Shown here: in pieces, positions 36,466-45,905 of the stretch
How the letters are laid out: each line of letters begins with the position of its first letter
Numbering within the stretch: the stretch's first letter is position 1
NCBI RefSeq assembly: GCF_002208115.1
Contig: NZ_CP020946.1
Span: 186,001-250,000, forward strand
Direction: 5' to 3'
Source of the DNA: Bdellovibrio bacteriovorus
GTDB taxonomy: Bacteria; Bdellovibrionota; Bdellovibrionia; Bdellovibrionales; Bdellovibrionaceae
Length of the DNA: 64,000 bases
Translations under genes and position numbers: made by a program
The notes under the pieces: model-generated
The model's input: the letters and a program-made list of their open reading frames with translations, nothing else
Database searches by the model: none
Told to the model about the DNA's origin: nothing

Positions 36466-37281
36466 ATGAAAAAACTTTTAGCAGGTGTCTTTGGTATTGT
36501 GGCGATGAGCATGTCGGCACAAGCGGAAAAAAAGGCATCGAACTGTGAAGTCACGGGACTTGTGGATCGCATGACCTGCCCTTACTTGGAAAAGCTGGTG
36601 TCCGGTCCGCACCTGACTCGTCATGTGAAATACTCCCTGCCTAAGGGAAAAACGCCGAAAGCGGGATGGCCCACGGTCATTCTGTATCAGGGCAGCCTTT
36701 TCCCGGTGGAGTTTTCCCGCAGCAGTCTGATGATTGCCGGGGGTTATAACGAAATTCGTCTGATCCAGACGCTGCTTGATTCCGGTTTCGCGGTGATTGC
36801 GCCGCCGGCAATTGAAGGCGTGGCCTGGATGACGAATATCGTGGGCATTGACTATGACACTTCTGAAGATCGCTATTTCGTGGAAGAGCTATTAGTAGCC
36901 ATGGGGAATGGGGAATTCGGGAAGTTGAACATGGATCGTCTGTATGCCACAGGGATCTCCAGCGGTGGATATCATTCCAGCCGTATGGCGGTGGCCTTCC
37001 CAGGGGTGTTTAAAGCCCTTGCGGTTCACTCGGCGTCTTATGCTGATTGCGGGGGGCCGATGTGTTTTGTTCCGGCACAAGTTCCGGAAAATCATCCACC
37101 AACAATCTTTCTGCACGGCCGATTGGATCCGGTGGTTCCAGTGCGCACGATGTATCCATATCACGAGACTTTGAAAAATCAGGGTGTTGAAACCGAGATG
37201 TTCGTCAGCCCTTGGGCTCGTCACGAATGGCTGGAAGAAGCTCCCGAGCTGATCACCAACTGGTTCATCAACCATAAATAG
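36466..37281 (+). CDS. Secreted alpha/beta-hydrolase (PHB depolymerase/esterase-like)
   Basis: 271 residues with a signal peptide cut after AQA. The nucleophile elbow is GISSGGYHSS, the acid is in HGRLDPVVP and the His in ARHEWLEE, giving a complete Ser-Asp-His triad in the order expected for esterase/LpqC-like depolymerases. It is exported, so its substrate lies in the periplasm, in prey or outside; Bdellovibrio degrades prey polyesters, but the substrate is not told by sequence. Confidence 0.9.
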   Translation: MKKLLAGVFGIVAMSMSAQAEKKASNCEVTGLVDRMTCPYLEKLVSGPHLTRHVKYSLPKGKTPKAGWPTVILYQGSLFPVEFSRSSLMIAGGYNEIRLIQTLLDSGFAVIAPPAIEGVAWMTNIVGIDYDTSEDRYFVEELLVAMGNGEFGKLNMDRLYATGISSGGYHSSRMAVAFPGVFKALAVHSASYADCGGPMCFVPAQVPENHPPTIFLHGRLDPVVPVRTMYPYHETLKNQGVETEMFVSPWARHEWLEEAPELITNWFINHK

Positions 37282-37308
37282 TTGAAATAGATATCGTTCA
37301 ATTAACAA

Positions 37309-37338
37309 AAGCCAGGCGTCACAACCTGGCTTTTTTCA
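37309..37338 (+). terminator. Terminator of the esterase gene
   Basis: AAAAGCCAGG (37309-37318) pairs with CCTGGCTTTT (37327-37336), followed by TT. Confidence 0.9.
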
Positions 37339-37499
37339 TTTCTTAACTGATCAATCACAAGCAGATTGACGTCCTCTTGTGCCTTGCGGGTCTTGGTGGG
37401 TGTAAGGTTGCAACTATCTCAGAAAAAAGACGACCGAACTTTTTCTTCAGTTCAACCTAGGCTTCCAAATTCAAACCAAACCAAGACGAGGAGGTCTTT

Positions 37500-38018
37500 A
37501 TGAAAGTAAGAAATATTATTGCGGGCTTAGTATTCCTGGCAGCGAACTACGCGGTGGCGTATCCGATGGTGGGGGATAAAGTGGAATGGAAAGGCACGGT
37601 AGTGGGCACTGACGGCACTTCTACAGAGGTGTTGGGTTCTAAAGAAGTTCTTGAGCAGGATCCAACCACAATGAAGTGGCTGGTGAAATCCTGGTACAAA
37701 ATGGGCAAGTGGGAAAAAATGGAAACGAAGTACGCTAAAAAAATGTGGACTCCGGAAAAGTGGACGACTCTTCAGACAAACTGCGTGGCAAGGGGCGGGG
37801 TGCTTGAAGACGTGACCGTTCCAGCGGGCACCTACAGCACTTGTAAGCTTACGAAGTCTTCCGAGGACTTTGTCGGTCTTGGCAAGCATGATGATGACGA
37901 TGATGGAACCATGACAATGTGGATGGGGGATGTTCCATTTGGCGTGGTGAAAGTCATGCACACAGGGGACAAAGGAACAAAAACGATCGAGTTGAATACC
38001 GTTACTTTGGGCCAGTAA
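37500..38018 (+). CDS. Secreted hypothetical protein with acidic tract
   Basis: 172 residues from ATG 37500 (ACGAGGAGG upstream). The signal peptide is cut after AVA. The mature chain is beta-rich and carries a tract HDDDDDGT (about residue 127) that could bind calcium or another cation. Two cysteines (TNCVA, STCKL) probably form one disulfide. The plan VTVPAGTYSTCKL resembles DUF3108-like exported proteins, but I would not assign it. Confidence 0.75.
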   Translation: MKVRNIIAGLVFLAANYAVAYPMVGDKVEWKGTVVGTDGTSTEVLGSKEVLEQDPTTMKWLVKSWYKMGKWEKMETKYAKKMWTPEKWTTLQTNCVARGGVLEDVTVPAGTYSTCKLTKSSEDFVGLGKHDDDDDGTMTMWMGDVPFGVVKVMHTGDKGTKTIELNTVTLGQ

Positions 38019-38036
38019 GTGCCTGACTTTCAACTT

Positions 38037-38066
38037 CAAGAGCCGCCCAGTGCGGCTCTTGTTTTA
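38037..38066 (+). terminator. Terminator
   Basis: CAAGAGCCGC (38037-38046) pairs with GCGGCTCTTG (38052-38061), followed by TTTTA. Confidence 0.85.
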
Positions 38067-38152
38067 TAACAGCAAGGACATGATTTTAAAGGCCACCCGG
38101 AAAGAGTTCTCTACACTAGAGTCAGCAACATGAACAAACCGAGGAGCCAATC

Positions 38153-38620
38153 ATGAGACATGAACAAGTAAGAGAAAGTTCACGTGGCAGAAAAGCCGTT
38201 CGCGCCAGTTCTGTCGGCAGCTCAAAAAAAACGCGCAGAAAATCCGCCAGCGCAAAAAAAGCGGTCGGTGGATCCAAAGTTCGCAGCGTTCGTAAAAAAG
38301 CCGCGGCAAGCAAAACCGCCAAACCTAAATCCGCAGCAAAAACCCGCACGCGTCGCGCAGGGGCGTCTAAAACCATCGGTGGCACGGCTAAAAGAAAATC
38401 CGCCAGCAGCAAGGCCACACCACGAGCCCGCAATGAGGCCACAATTGACGAGATGAGCTTTGCTCGCGGCAGTGAAGAAAGATATTCGCGCGCAACGGCT
38501 CAGCCTAAAATGAGATTGCCACGCAAAGGGTTGCAAAAAGGAATTTCAAACCTCAGTGCCCGTGCTGAAAAGGACATTCTGCCTTCAAATTCCATCAACC
38601 CGGCACTTCGTCGACGTTGA
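38153..38620 (+). CDS. Very basic Lys/Ala/Arg/Ser-rich protein (histone H1-like)
   Basis: 155 residues from ATG 38153 (GAGGAG upstream). Residues 1-100 are almost only K, R, A, S, T and G with short repeats such as KKTRRKSASAKKA and KTAKPKSAAKTRTRR, like the C-terminal tail of histone H1 or bacterial H1-like proteins (HctB, AlgP). The last 50 residues are more ordinary. Such tails bind and compact DNA. It is monocistronic with its own terminator. It differs from the folded Bdellovibrio histone HBb, which has a histone fold. Confidence 0.7.
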   Translation: MRHEQVRESSRGRKAVRASSVGSSKKTRRKSASAKKAVGGSKVRSVRKKAAASKTAKPKSAAKTRTRRAGASKTIGGTAKRKSASSKATPRARNEATIDEMSFARGSEERYSRATAQPKMRLPRKGLQKGISNLSARAEKDILPSNSINPALRRR

Positions 38621-38645
38621 TTCTTTCAACAGAATGGCTGAAATG

Positions 38646-38675
38646 AAAAGACCCGCTGTTATGCGGGTCTTTCTT
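38646..38675. terminator. Terminator between convergent genes
   Basis: AAAGACCCGC (38647-38656) pairs with GCGGGTCTTT (38663-38672), followed by CTTT. It has an A-rich left flank and can serve both sides. Confidence 0.85.
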
Positions 38676-39649
38676 TATCCGATCTTCCAGGCGATCTTTT
38701 CCAGGGCTTCAACTTCTTCCGCCCAATAGGTGTATTTGTTAAATTCCGGGAACAGGCGCGGAAAGCTTGGATCTGTCCAGCGTTTTGCAATCCATCCGGC
38801 ATAGGAAACAATCCGCAAACCCCGAAGCATCGGGATCCAGGACCACTGATGATCCGGGAATTCGCGCAGTTCTTCATAGCCTTGAATGATCTGCATGCGC
38901 TCGTCATCCAGACTGTCTTCATCACCTGACAACAGCATCCAGAAATCCTGAATGACCGGGCCGTTGACGAAATCATCAAAGTCGACCAGGAAGAATTCTT
39001 TGCCGTTATTCAGTAAATTGCCTTTATGGCAGTCGCCGTGAATGCGGATAAATTCGGACGTATCAAAGCTGTCGTCAATGGCGTACAGAATATCTTCTGC
39101 GGCGATGTTGTAGCGTTCACGCAGTTCCGGGGTGATCCAGTCTTGCAAGAAATCCAATGTGTCCCAACCACCATAATAGCTGGTATCCAAAGTCGGACGG
39201 TGCGGGGCGGGCTTTCTTGCGCCGACGTTATGAACCTGCGCCATCAGGCGGCCGACCTTATGCAGTTCGCCGGATAAAAATTCTTGCGGCATACGGCCCA
39301 GAACCTTTGGGAAGAAAGCGACGTACATGCCATCGACTTCCTGGATGGTGGAATCATGGCCCTGGAACAGGGGGGCCACCGCCGGGATGCCTTCGGCTTT
39401 CAGAGACAGCAGAAATTCATGTTCTTCCAGGATGGCGTCTTTGCTCCAGCGCTGGGGGCGATAGAATTTGGCGATGACATTGTTGCTTTGGGCGCCGGGA
39501 AAGCTCGGCTGTTCCAGCTTGATATCAAAAACGCGGTTTTCATAGGAATTTAGCTGCGTGAATTCGCCGGTAGGATAAAAGCCCGCGTGTTCTGCTGCCA
39601 GCAGCACTTTTTCAGGGTCTAGACTGTAAAAAGAAGAGCTTTTATCCAT
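38675..39649 (-). CDS. srkA: SrkA/RdoA-like stress-response protein kinase
   Basis: 324 residues from ATG 39649; this start aligns with the E. coli SrkA N-terminus (LNSYENRVFDI near residue 31), whereas a longer frame adds 32 unrelated residues. It is a choline-kinase-like Ser/Thr kinase: Brenner motif IHGDCHKGNLL, metal-binding FLVDFDDF. In E. coli SrkA counters stress-induced death, and is often linked to dsbA, which is not adjacent here. The start lacks a clear ribosome site. Confidence 0.9.
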   Translation of the reverse strand: MDKSSSFYSLDPEKVLLAAEHAGFYPTGEFTQLNSYENRVFDIKLEQPSFPGAQSNNVIAKFYRPQRWSKDAILEEHEFLLSLKAEGIPAVAPLFQGHDSTIQEVDGMYVAFFPKVLGRMPQEFLSGELHKVGRLMAQVHNVGARKPAPHRPTLDTSYYGGWDTLDFLQDWITPELRERYNIAAEDILYAIDDSFDTSEFIRIHGDCHKGNLLNNGKEFFLVDFDDFVNGPVIQDFWMLLSGDEDSLDDERMQIIQGYEELREFPDHQWSWIPMLRGLRIVSYAGWIAKRWTDPSFPRLFPEFNKYTYWAEEVEALEKIAWKIG

Positions 39650-39694
39650 TATCAGATCTTGCCAGTTTTTAAGGCTTAAGTCATTCTCTGACTG

Positions 39695-40447
39695 ATGAGC
39701 GGCAAAGAAACTTTTCTCTTCGCAAAATGGCCTGTAGAGGTGCATCGACGGAATTTTCGTCGCTCGGTTTCCATTTATCTTTATCCCAATAAACCCATCA
39801 AGGTTGTCGCGGCGAAAAGCACGCCCCAGAAGGTCATCGTTGATTTTCTGATGGCGAAAAAAGACTGGATCGAAAAGAACTTTGAAAAGTTCCAGGAAAT
39901 CGCCGAAAAGTTCCCGGATAAAAAGATCAAAGCCTATGAAAACTTCCCGTTCAAAGGCAAAGAGCGAAAACTAAAAGTCGTCATCACCCTTCACAAAAAA
40001 ACCTTTGTGTCGGTGACCGATGAACATCTGCTGCTTCACATTCCAAGAAACGACTGGAGTGCCAATTCCCTGATCGAAGAGCATCCGACCGCTTTAAAGG
40101 AAATCCGCCACTTCTACAAACGTGAAGCCGTGGATTTTTTAAGTGAGCGTGTGAAGTTTTGGGCGGGTGAAATGAACCTGCATCCTTCACAGGTGAAATT
40201 CCGCGAACAAAAGACCCGCTGGGGCAGTTGTTCTTCGCGCAAGGTGATCAATTTGAACTGGCGCCTGATTGTGTTTACCCAGGAAATCATCGACTACGTG
40301 ATTGTGCATGAGCTTGCGCACTTGCAGCACATGAATCATTCCAGCCACTTCTGGAGTCTGGTCGAAAAGTACGTGGAAAACTATAAAGACATCGTCAAAA
40401 CAATGAAGGAATCCCAGTATCTGGTGGAATTCCTTTCTGAAACCTAG
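39695..40447 (+). CDS. YgjP-like metallopeptidase (DUF45, SprT-like)
   Basis: 250 residues. The zinc motif is IVHELAHLQHMNHS with a further His in HFWSLVEKY, and KTRWGSCSS precedes it; both are diagnostic of the YgjP/DUF45 family of cytosolic minigluzincins. Members have poorly known function. It is divergent from srkA with a 45-bp gap, and its stop abuts the convergent PAP2 gene. Confidence 0.92.
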   Translation: MSGKETFLFAKWPVEVHRRNFRRSVSIYLYPNKPIKVVAAKSTPQKVIVDFLMAKKDWIEKNFEKFQEIAEKFPDKKIKAYENFPFKGKERKLKVVITLHKKTFVSVTDEHLLLHIPRNDWSANSLIEEHPTALKEIRHFYKREAVDFLSERVKFWAGEMNLHPSQVKFREQKTRWGSCSSRKVINLNWRLIVFTQEIIDYVIVHELAHLQHMNHSSHFWSLVEKYVENYKDIVKTMKESQYLVEFLSET

Positions 40448-41140
40448 CTAGTAAATGCCGTTGCTGGTTTTCTTGCGCATCAGTTGCAGGGCCAGCAAAG
40501 TGCCGACATAACCCACACACGCACCAAAGATAATATCGCTGACAAAGTGGTCATGCACCACCACGCGGGTCAGGCAAATCAGCATCGCAAACGGAATCCA
40601 GAACCATTTGAATCTTGGGAATGCCACGCTCAGCATGGTTGCCACGGTGAAGATCACCTGCGAATGGCCGGAAGAAAACGAATGCCAGTGCCAATGCGTC
40701 GTAAAATGATCAAAGACGTAGGGATCGAAATCCGGTGTTTTGTGCGGACGCTGACGGCCGACGTTGAATTTGATGATATGGGTGATGGCACCAGAAACCA
40801 GCAGGGCCACAAAGAAATTCAAAGCCCAGCGGCGATAGTAGTCCACGCGGTCCAGATGTGTTTGCAGGAAGCTTAAACGGGGGCCGATCCATTTACAGAA
40901 GATCCACACCAGCAAAGCACCCACGAAATAGTACTCGGATAAAGCGATGTCCGTCAGGATGCGGGCAGGGGCGCGGATCAGGCCTTTGACTTCTTGTTCA
41001 GCAAAATACAAAGAAGCTTGTTGATCCACGAACACCAAGGCCAAACCAGCCAGGACCAGGGCGATCAGGGTGACTTTAAGAATATGTCGAATCAGTTTTT
41101 TTGGGTCGCTCAGAAGCTCGCCGAATTGTTGTACAGGCAT
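40448..41140 (-). CDS. PAP2-family membrane phosphatase
   Basis: 230 residues, five to six membrane helices. The three phosphatase motifs are present in order: KFNVGRQRPH, SFSSGHS and RVVVHDHFVSD. Such enzymes dephosphorylate lipid phosphates such as phosphatidic acid or undecaprenyl pyrophosphate on the periplasmic face. The substrate cannot be told from sequence. Confidence 0.93.
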   Translation of the reverse strand: MPVQQFGELLSDPKKLIRHILKVTLIALVLAGLALVFVDQQASLYFAEQEVKGLIRAPARILTDIALSEYYFVGALLVWIFCKWIGPRLSFLQTHLDRVDYYRRWALNFFVALLVSGAITHIIKFNVGRQRPHKTPDFDPYVFDHFTTHWHWHSFSSGHSQVIFTVATMLSVAFPRFKWFWIPFAMLICLTRVVVHDHFVSDIIFGACVGYVGTLLALQLMRKKTSNGIY

Positions 41141-41278
41141 GTAATTCCTTCTAAAAGCCAGTCTAAAACCTATCTGTATTGAAATACAAGGCCTGATGAG
41201 GGGTGACGAAATCTGGCCCGAGCCTTGCTAAAGGTCCTTTCTGAATTGGTTTATAGAAAGAATACTTGGAGGTTTCTC

Positions 41279-42640
41279 ATGTTACCAATGCTTCACAAGC
41301 ATACAATCATTACGGCCGCTTTGTTGGCTTCTTTGTCTCTTACTGCGTGTGGTAAGAAAAAAGACGTATTCAGTGAGCCTAAAAAAGAGGCGACTCAAAC
41401 AGACTCTAATAAGACGAGCGATACCAACGATAAATTAGGTGGCGGTCTTCCTGACCCTGCAGATCCTAATGCGGGCTCTAAGCCTCAACCACTTCCGGGT
41501 AAACAGCCGTCAACTCCGACGCCTCCTCCTCCACCAAAAACTCCAGAGGCGCCTCAGACTTCCAATCCAACACCTCCACCGGCACCAGTTCCAACGACTC
41601 CGCCGCCAGTGGTGGGCACTCGTCCCGCTCCGGCTCCAGGCACGAATGTGATTCCTGGGGACTATAACGAAAAAGACCCGAACAGTCTGAATCGTGACAA
41701 TCTGACAAAACGTATGACTGGTGGCGTGACTGAAGACGGTCTGGTTTATACTTCGTCATCTACCGATGAGCTTTTGAACTATCTAAGAGCTCGTAACGAA
41801 AAAGTTAGCTATGAAACTCGTCGTTTGAACAACGAAGCGGCGGCTTCTGTTCAGTCTGCGAAAATGTCTGTGGATGGTTTGTCCGGTGACGTGATCATCA
41901 CTTTGAAAATCAAAGAAGGTAATGACATTAAAGTGTACAACGTAGCGGGTTCTTCCGGTGAAGGTGCTGCTTCTCCGGTAAGATCTGTGCGCGCTGGTAA
42001 TGGTGAACGTTCCACAGGCACTCGCGCTTTGGAAGGCACTGTGAAATGTGTGGACTTGGATGGTCTTTGCGAAACAACTTTCGCGCGCTTGAAAATCGGT
42101 TCCAGCCCCACTTCTGCGATCATCAATATCGTATTCAGAAACTCTTCTGCTGACTTGTTCTTCAAACTTCCAGGCAACTACTCTGACAACCCAGAGTATC
42201 TGGTTCTGCGTGAGTTCATGAGAAACACTTACTTGAATGAAAACACTCAAGATAAAGTGAAGTCCGTGAAAATGTCCTCTTTCGAAGTTGTAAACGGTCG
42301 TTCCGGTTTCACAGTTCTGATGAAAGGTGGCAACAGCGAATTGCTGGCTTTTGCCGGTCCGTTGCTGGCTCCTGAAGCGGGTACGGGTGTGAACATTCCT
42401 CTTTCCCGTATCGCGAAAGATCAGGAAGACACTTTGGATTTGATCTCTTTGAACAACACCAAACTGACTTATGCTAACTGGATCGGCGAAGCTCGTCTTG
42501 TGGCGAACAACGGTTTGGGGCAGATTCGTTTGGCTTTGAAAATGAGAAAACGCGCAACTTATGCTCAAGATCAGTTCGCGATCACGTTCATGCGTAAGAT
42601 CAAACCTATCGTTGATCTTACTGATGACAACTTGAAATAG
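41279..42640 (+). CDS. Lipoprotein with proline-rich linker
   Basis: 453 residues from ATG 41279 (TTGGAGG upstream). The lipobox is LTAC. Residues about 50-125 are a Pro/Thr-rich stalk (PTPPPPPKTPEAP-like). The folded C-terminal part (125-453) is beta-rich and of no family I recognise; it contains one Cys pair (VKCVDLDGLCE). Same stalk plan as the FGE-like lipoprotein at 10.9-12.2 kb, but the head domain differs. Confidence 0.8.
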   Translation: MLPMLHKHTIITAALLASLSLTACGKKKDVFSEPKKEATQTDSNKTSDTNDKLGGGLPDPADPNAGSKPQPLPGKQPSTPTPPPPPKTPEAPQTSNPTPPPAPVPTTPPPVVGTRPAPAPGTNVIPGDYNEKDPNSLNRDNLTKRMTGGVTEDGLVYTSSSTDELLNYLRARNEKVSYETRRLNNEAAASVQSAKMSVDGLSGDVIITLKIKEGNDIKVYNVAGSSGEGAASPVRSVRAGNGERSTGTRALEGTVKCVDLDGLCETTFARLKIGSSPTSAIINIVFRNSSADLFFKLPGNYSDNPEYLVLREFMRNTYLNENTQDKVKSVKMSSFEVVNGRSGFTVLMKGGNSELLAFAGPLLAPEAGTGVNIPLSRIAKDQEDTLDLISLNNTKLTYANWIGEARLVANNGLGQIRLALKMRKRATYAQDQFAITFMRKIKPIVDLTDDNLK

Positions 42641-42678
42641 TCCCTAAAAGAACCCTTTCGAGGGTGGTTAATGTGTTG

Positions 42679-42715
42679 AGGGTCACTGATACTCCAAGGT
42701 CAGTGGCCCTTTTTT
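42679..42715 (+). terminator. Terminator
   Basis: AGGGTCACTGA (42679-42689) pairs with TCAGTGGCCCT (42700-42710) with one G-T, followed by TTTTT. Confidence 0.85.
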
Positions 42716-42807
42716 CGTTTTTCAGGGTCATTTTGGCCTCCAAAGGGTTGGTACGCGGGTTGCTTTAAGGGTCGGTGGGGGAACTTTCTAACCACTTGGG
42801 GGACATA

Positions 42808-43704
42808 ATGACTCTAAAAAACAGCCTTTTACTCTCTTTTGCCGCAATTACTTTATTCACCGCTGCTGCTGAAGCCTATATCGTGCCGGGTGGTTCTCGT
42901 CCGGGCCCAGCTCCGATTCCAGATGTCGGCCCTGGCTTCCCAGGTGATTTCGGACCGGGCGGTGATTTTGGACCAGCTCCAGGTTATCCGGGGGACGACT
43001 TCGGTAATGGCGGTGGTTATGGCCGTCAGGAACGTAAGGTCATCTATTTGAACCGTCGTGTGAACAACGAAACTTTGCACCTTCGCCAGTTGGCGGGCAT
43101 CGGTGAAAACTATCGTGGTTATGTTGTTGAGTCCGTGGAAGCGGAATTCCGCAGCAGCGGTTACAACACGGAAGTCATTTTGCTGACTGATGGCCGTCGT
43201 GAGGAAAGTGTTTATTCTCCTCAAGGGTCTGTTCTGCTTCGCCCGCAGTATCGTGCCGTTTTGGGTGAAGACATCCGCACTTTGCAACTAGAAATCCGTG
43301 GCAATGCCCAGCTTGAATCCGTCACTGTAAACTTGCGTGAACAGGATTCATACAATCCTCCAGGTCGTCCTGAGCGCACAATCGACGTGCCGTTGTATGT
43401 GAACCGTCGTTTGTACGGGAATGACCGTTTGGATCTGGGCATGTACCTGGATATGAACCGCTACCGTGGTTACAGAATCCAGGCGATCGAAATCGAGGCC
43501 AATGCTGTTTATAACGTGGCTTTGATGGATCTTCTGATCAACGGCTTTAACCAGGGTCAAACAATCCAGGTAGATCGTTACGGTCGTCGCCAGACTGTGT
43601 ACCCGCAAAATGCTGTGATCGGTCAGACGGCTTCCAGCATCGTGCTTTACACTCGCGGGGACTTGGATGTTCGCGGAGTGACTTTGAAGTTGTCCCGTCG
43701 CTAA
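42808..43704 (+). CDS. Secreted protein with duplicated beta domain
   Basis: 298 residues from ATG 42808 (GGGGGA upstream). A signal peptide (cut near AEA) is followed by a Gly/Pro-rich segment (residues 25-75, repeats such as GPGGDFGPAPG). Two homologous halves follow: YLNRRVNNETLHLRQL with YRGYVVESVEAEF, and YVNRRLYGNDRLDLGMYL with YRGYRIQAIEIEA. The same pattern in both shows an internal duplication. The family is unknown. It is likely an envelope or matrix protein. Confidence 0.8.
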   Translation: MTLKNSLLLSFAAITLFTAAAEAYIVPGGSRPGPAPIPDVGPGFPGDFGPGGDFGPAPGYPGDDFGNGGGYGRQERKVIYLNRRVNNETLHLRQLAGIGENYRGYVVESVEAEFRSSGYNTEVILLTDGRREESVYSPQGSVLLRPQYRAVLGEDIRTLQLEIRGNAQLESVTVNLREQDSYNPPGRPERTIDVPLYVNRRLYGNDRLDLGMYLDMNRYRGYRIQAIEIEANAVYNVALMDLLINGFNQGQTIQVDRYGRRQTVYPQNAVIGQTASSIVLYTRGDLDVRGVTLKLSRR

Positions 43705-43733
43705 TTGCTGAACGTTTTAAAACTTAGACTAGG

Positions 43734-43764
43734 AAAAGGGGCTCCAACAGGGGGCCCTTTTTTT
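43734..43764 (+). terminator. Terminator
   Basis: AAAAGGGGCTCC pairs imperfectly with GGGGGCCCTTTT, followed by a run of T. Confidence 0.7.
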
Positions 43765-43861
43765 ATGCCTTGCAATAAGTTAAGGATCTTTGCGCCAAAT
43801 CCGCTTGTTTTGAGGATTCAAATCAGGTGAACTAGTTTGAGTGCAAAGGAGAACCATTTCT

Positions 43862-45001
43862 ATGCAAAACCGCCAGCCAGAGTTTAGCAAAGGCAAAGAA
43901 ATTTCAATGGGTTCGCTCGTTCCGCCCGTATTATCTGATTACATGAACTATCGCCAGTTCTTGGCGGACTTCTATCTGTTTAAACGTAAGGCTTCCAAAG
44001 GCTCTTTGCGCGCATACACGTATGCCGTGTTCTCTGCCGCAGCCAATATCAAATCCCCGAATTACTTGAAAATGATCATCGAAGGAAAAAGAAATCTTTC
44101 CGACGACATGATCGGCAAGTTCGGTAAAGCCCTGGGCTTTATGAAAGATCAGACCGAAGAATTCCGTTTGCTGGTTCAATTCACGCAAGCGATGGATCCG
44201 GCTGAACGCAACATGTACCTCAAGAAATTGAGCGAACACCGTGTGGCGGGGAAACTGAAATCCGGCGAAATCGATCGCAAGACCTGGGAAAAAGTTCCGA
44301 ACTGGGTGGCGTGGATCATTTACGCAATGATCGATCAGGACGGTGTTTCCTTCGATACAGCGACGCTGAAAAACCTTCTGCGTGGCAAAGCTTCTGAAGA
44401 TGAAATCGATAACGCCCTTTCCACTTTGATCAGCTCTGGCGACCTTCGCCGTGACGAAGTGACGGGTGAATTGAAAAAAGCCCGCAGCCTGACTGAATCC
44501 CCGGAAGAAATCCCGGTGGCTTTGGTTCGCAAGCTGCAATCCCAGTTGATGTACTTGGGCCTTGAATCCCTGTACCAGGATCAACCAACCGAGCGTGAGT
44601 TCGGCACGTTGACTCTTTCTTTGACCAAGTCCGAGTTTGAAGAGATCAAATTCAAACTGCGCCAGATGAGAAAAGCCCTGCACAAGGACAACTCCATCGC
44701 GCGCATGAAGGACAAGGGCGAAAGAGTTTACCAGTTGAACATCCAACTGTTCCCGGTGACTAACGCGGTTGAAACTGCGGTGAAAGCACCAGCAATGAAG
44801 TCGGCTTTGGATATCCAGGTTGAGACTCCGATCGTTGAGACGACCCCTGTGGAAGCACCGGTGATGATGGCTGAGGCTCCAGCGGTTCCTCAAGCAGCAG
44901 CTCCGGCTGCCCCTGTCAGCGCTAAAGAACAGAAGAATGAACGCTCCAATGTGAGCTCTCTTGCCGCAACTGCAGCGTCCGCTGCCGACCTTTTCCGTTA
45001 A
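43862..45001 (+). CDS. TIGR02147/DUF4423 family protein
   Basis: 379 residues from ATG 43862 (AAAGGAGAACC upstream). YMNYRQFLADFYLFKRKAS and SPNYLKMIIEGKRNLSDDMI are the family hallmark, found in multiple copies in Bdellovibrio and Fibrobacter and thought to include a DNA-binding HTH N-terminus. The C-terminal 65 residues are a Pro/Ala/Val-rich low-complexity tail. Function is not known; regulation is a guess from the HTH-like N-terminus. Confidence 0.85.
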   Translation: MQNRQPEFSKGKEISMGSLVPPVLSDYMNYRQFLADFYLFKRKASKGSLRAYTYAVFSAAANIKSPNYLKMIIEGKRNLSDDMIGKFGKALGFMKDQTEEFRLLVQFTQAMDPAERNMYLKKLSEHRVAGKLKSGEIDRKTWEKVPNWVAWIIYAMIDQDGVSFDTATLKNLLRGKASEDEIDNALSTLISSGDLRRDEVTGELKKARSLTESPEEIPVALVRKLQSQLMYLGLESLYQDQPTEREFGTLTLSLTKSEFEEIKFKLRQMRKALHKDNSIARMKDKGERVYQLNIQLFPVTNAVETAVKAPAMKSALDIQVETPIVETTPVEAPVMMAEAPAVPQAAAPAAPVSAKEQKNERSNVSSLAATAASAADLFR

Positions 45002-45334
45002 TTCTGCACAATCTAAGGGCTGTCATTGAACGTGACAGCCCCTCGGATAAATTTAAGATTCTTAAATTTTGGTGTCAGTTTTGCCCCATTTTTCAGCCAA
45101 CAATGTGGATAACTCTGTGGAATAGCCCCATAAATGGTGGATATCTCAACCGTTTGGCGTAAATTGTCCCTTGCTAACGTTAGGATCTGGTTAGGATGAC
45201 ACCACCCAAGCAAGACAAAAGTCCTGCGTCACGAAAAATTTAATCGTTGAAAACAGGGGTCCGAGTGGGAAGGATAAACGATTTTCATTTTCCCGCGAAA
45301 TGCGAGATGATGAGAAAGAACTGTTTCACAACAT
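45002..45334 (+). other. Intergenic region upstream of ssrA
   Basis: 333 bp without an ORF. A GC stem GGGCTGTCA (45017-45025)/TGACAGCCC (45033-45041) right after the preceding stop may end that transcript, although its T tract is poor. The ssrA promoter must lie near 45290-45325; I cannot pick it with confidence. Confidence 0.45.
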
Positions 45335-45680
45335 GGGGGCGTACTGGCTTCGACGTGGGTGCTGAAGCATAAGGAGCATACCGGGGCGCATGAGGACCTC
45401 GTTAAAAACGTGCACTTTGTAATTGGCAACGATTACGCACTTGCAGCTTAATTAAGCAGCACGATCAACCTTGTGGTGGTTCCGCACTTGGATTGATCGT
45501 CATTTAGGGACCTCGGCGTGTTGGGTTTTCTCCAGCAGACATGCTTAAATTTACTGGGGGAGAGGTCTTAGGGATTTTGTCTGTGGAAGCCCGAGGACCA
45601 ATCTAAAACACTGACTAAGTATGTAGCGCCTTATCGTGGATCATTTGCGGACGGGGGTTCAATTCCCCCCGCCTCCACCA
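45335..45680 (+). ncRNA. ssrA: Transfer-messenger RNA (tmRNA)
   Basis: 346 nt. The 5' end GGGGGCGTACTGGCTTCGAC and 3' end GGTTCAATTCCCCCCGCCTCCACCA (tRNA-like) pair as the acceptor arm. The tag reading frame resumes at GGC 45425 and ends at TAA 45451, encoding GNDYALAA. Released tagged proteins are substrates of ClpXP, whose genes lie at 2-4 kb. Its 3' end is the left edge of the AT-rich Hachiman insertion. Confidence 0.96.
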
Positions 45681-45905
45681 TTTACTGCCATTGAACCTGA
45701 ATTAAATAGTATTAAATGTATAGATGCTTCCCCTTTTTGGGGAGGGAGATTAGTTTAAATAGTCGTGTTAGTTTTTTGCTTTAGATAGCAATAATAAGAT
45801 TTCCCCAATGTAACCAAGTTTTCTGTTGGACATCCGTCTAGAAGTGTCTTTAAAAACATAGTTAAGTTTACCAATCAATAAACTAAATTTAGTATTTACA
45901 TCATT

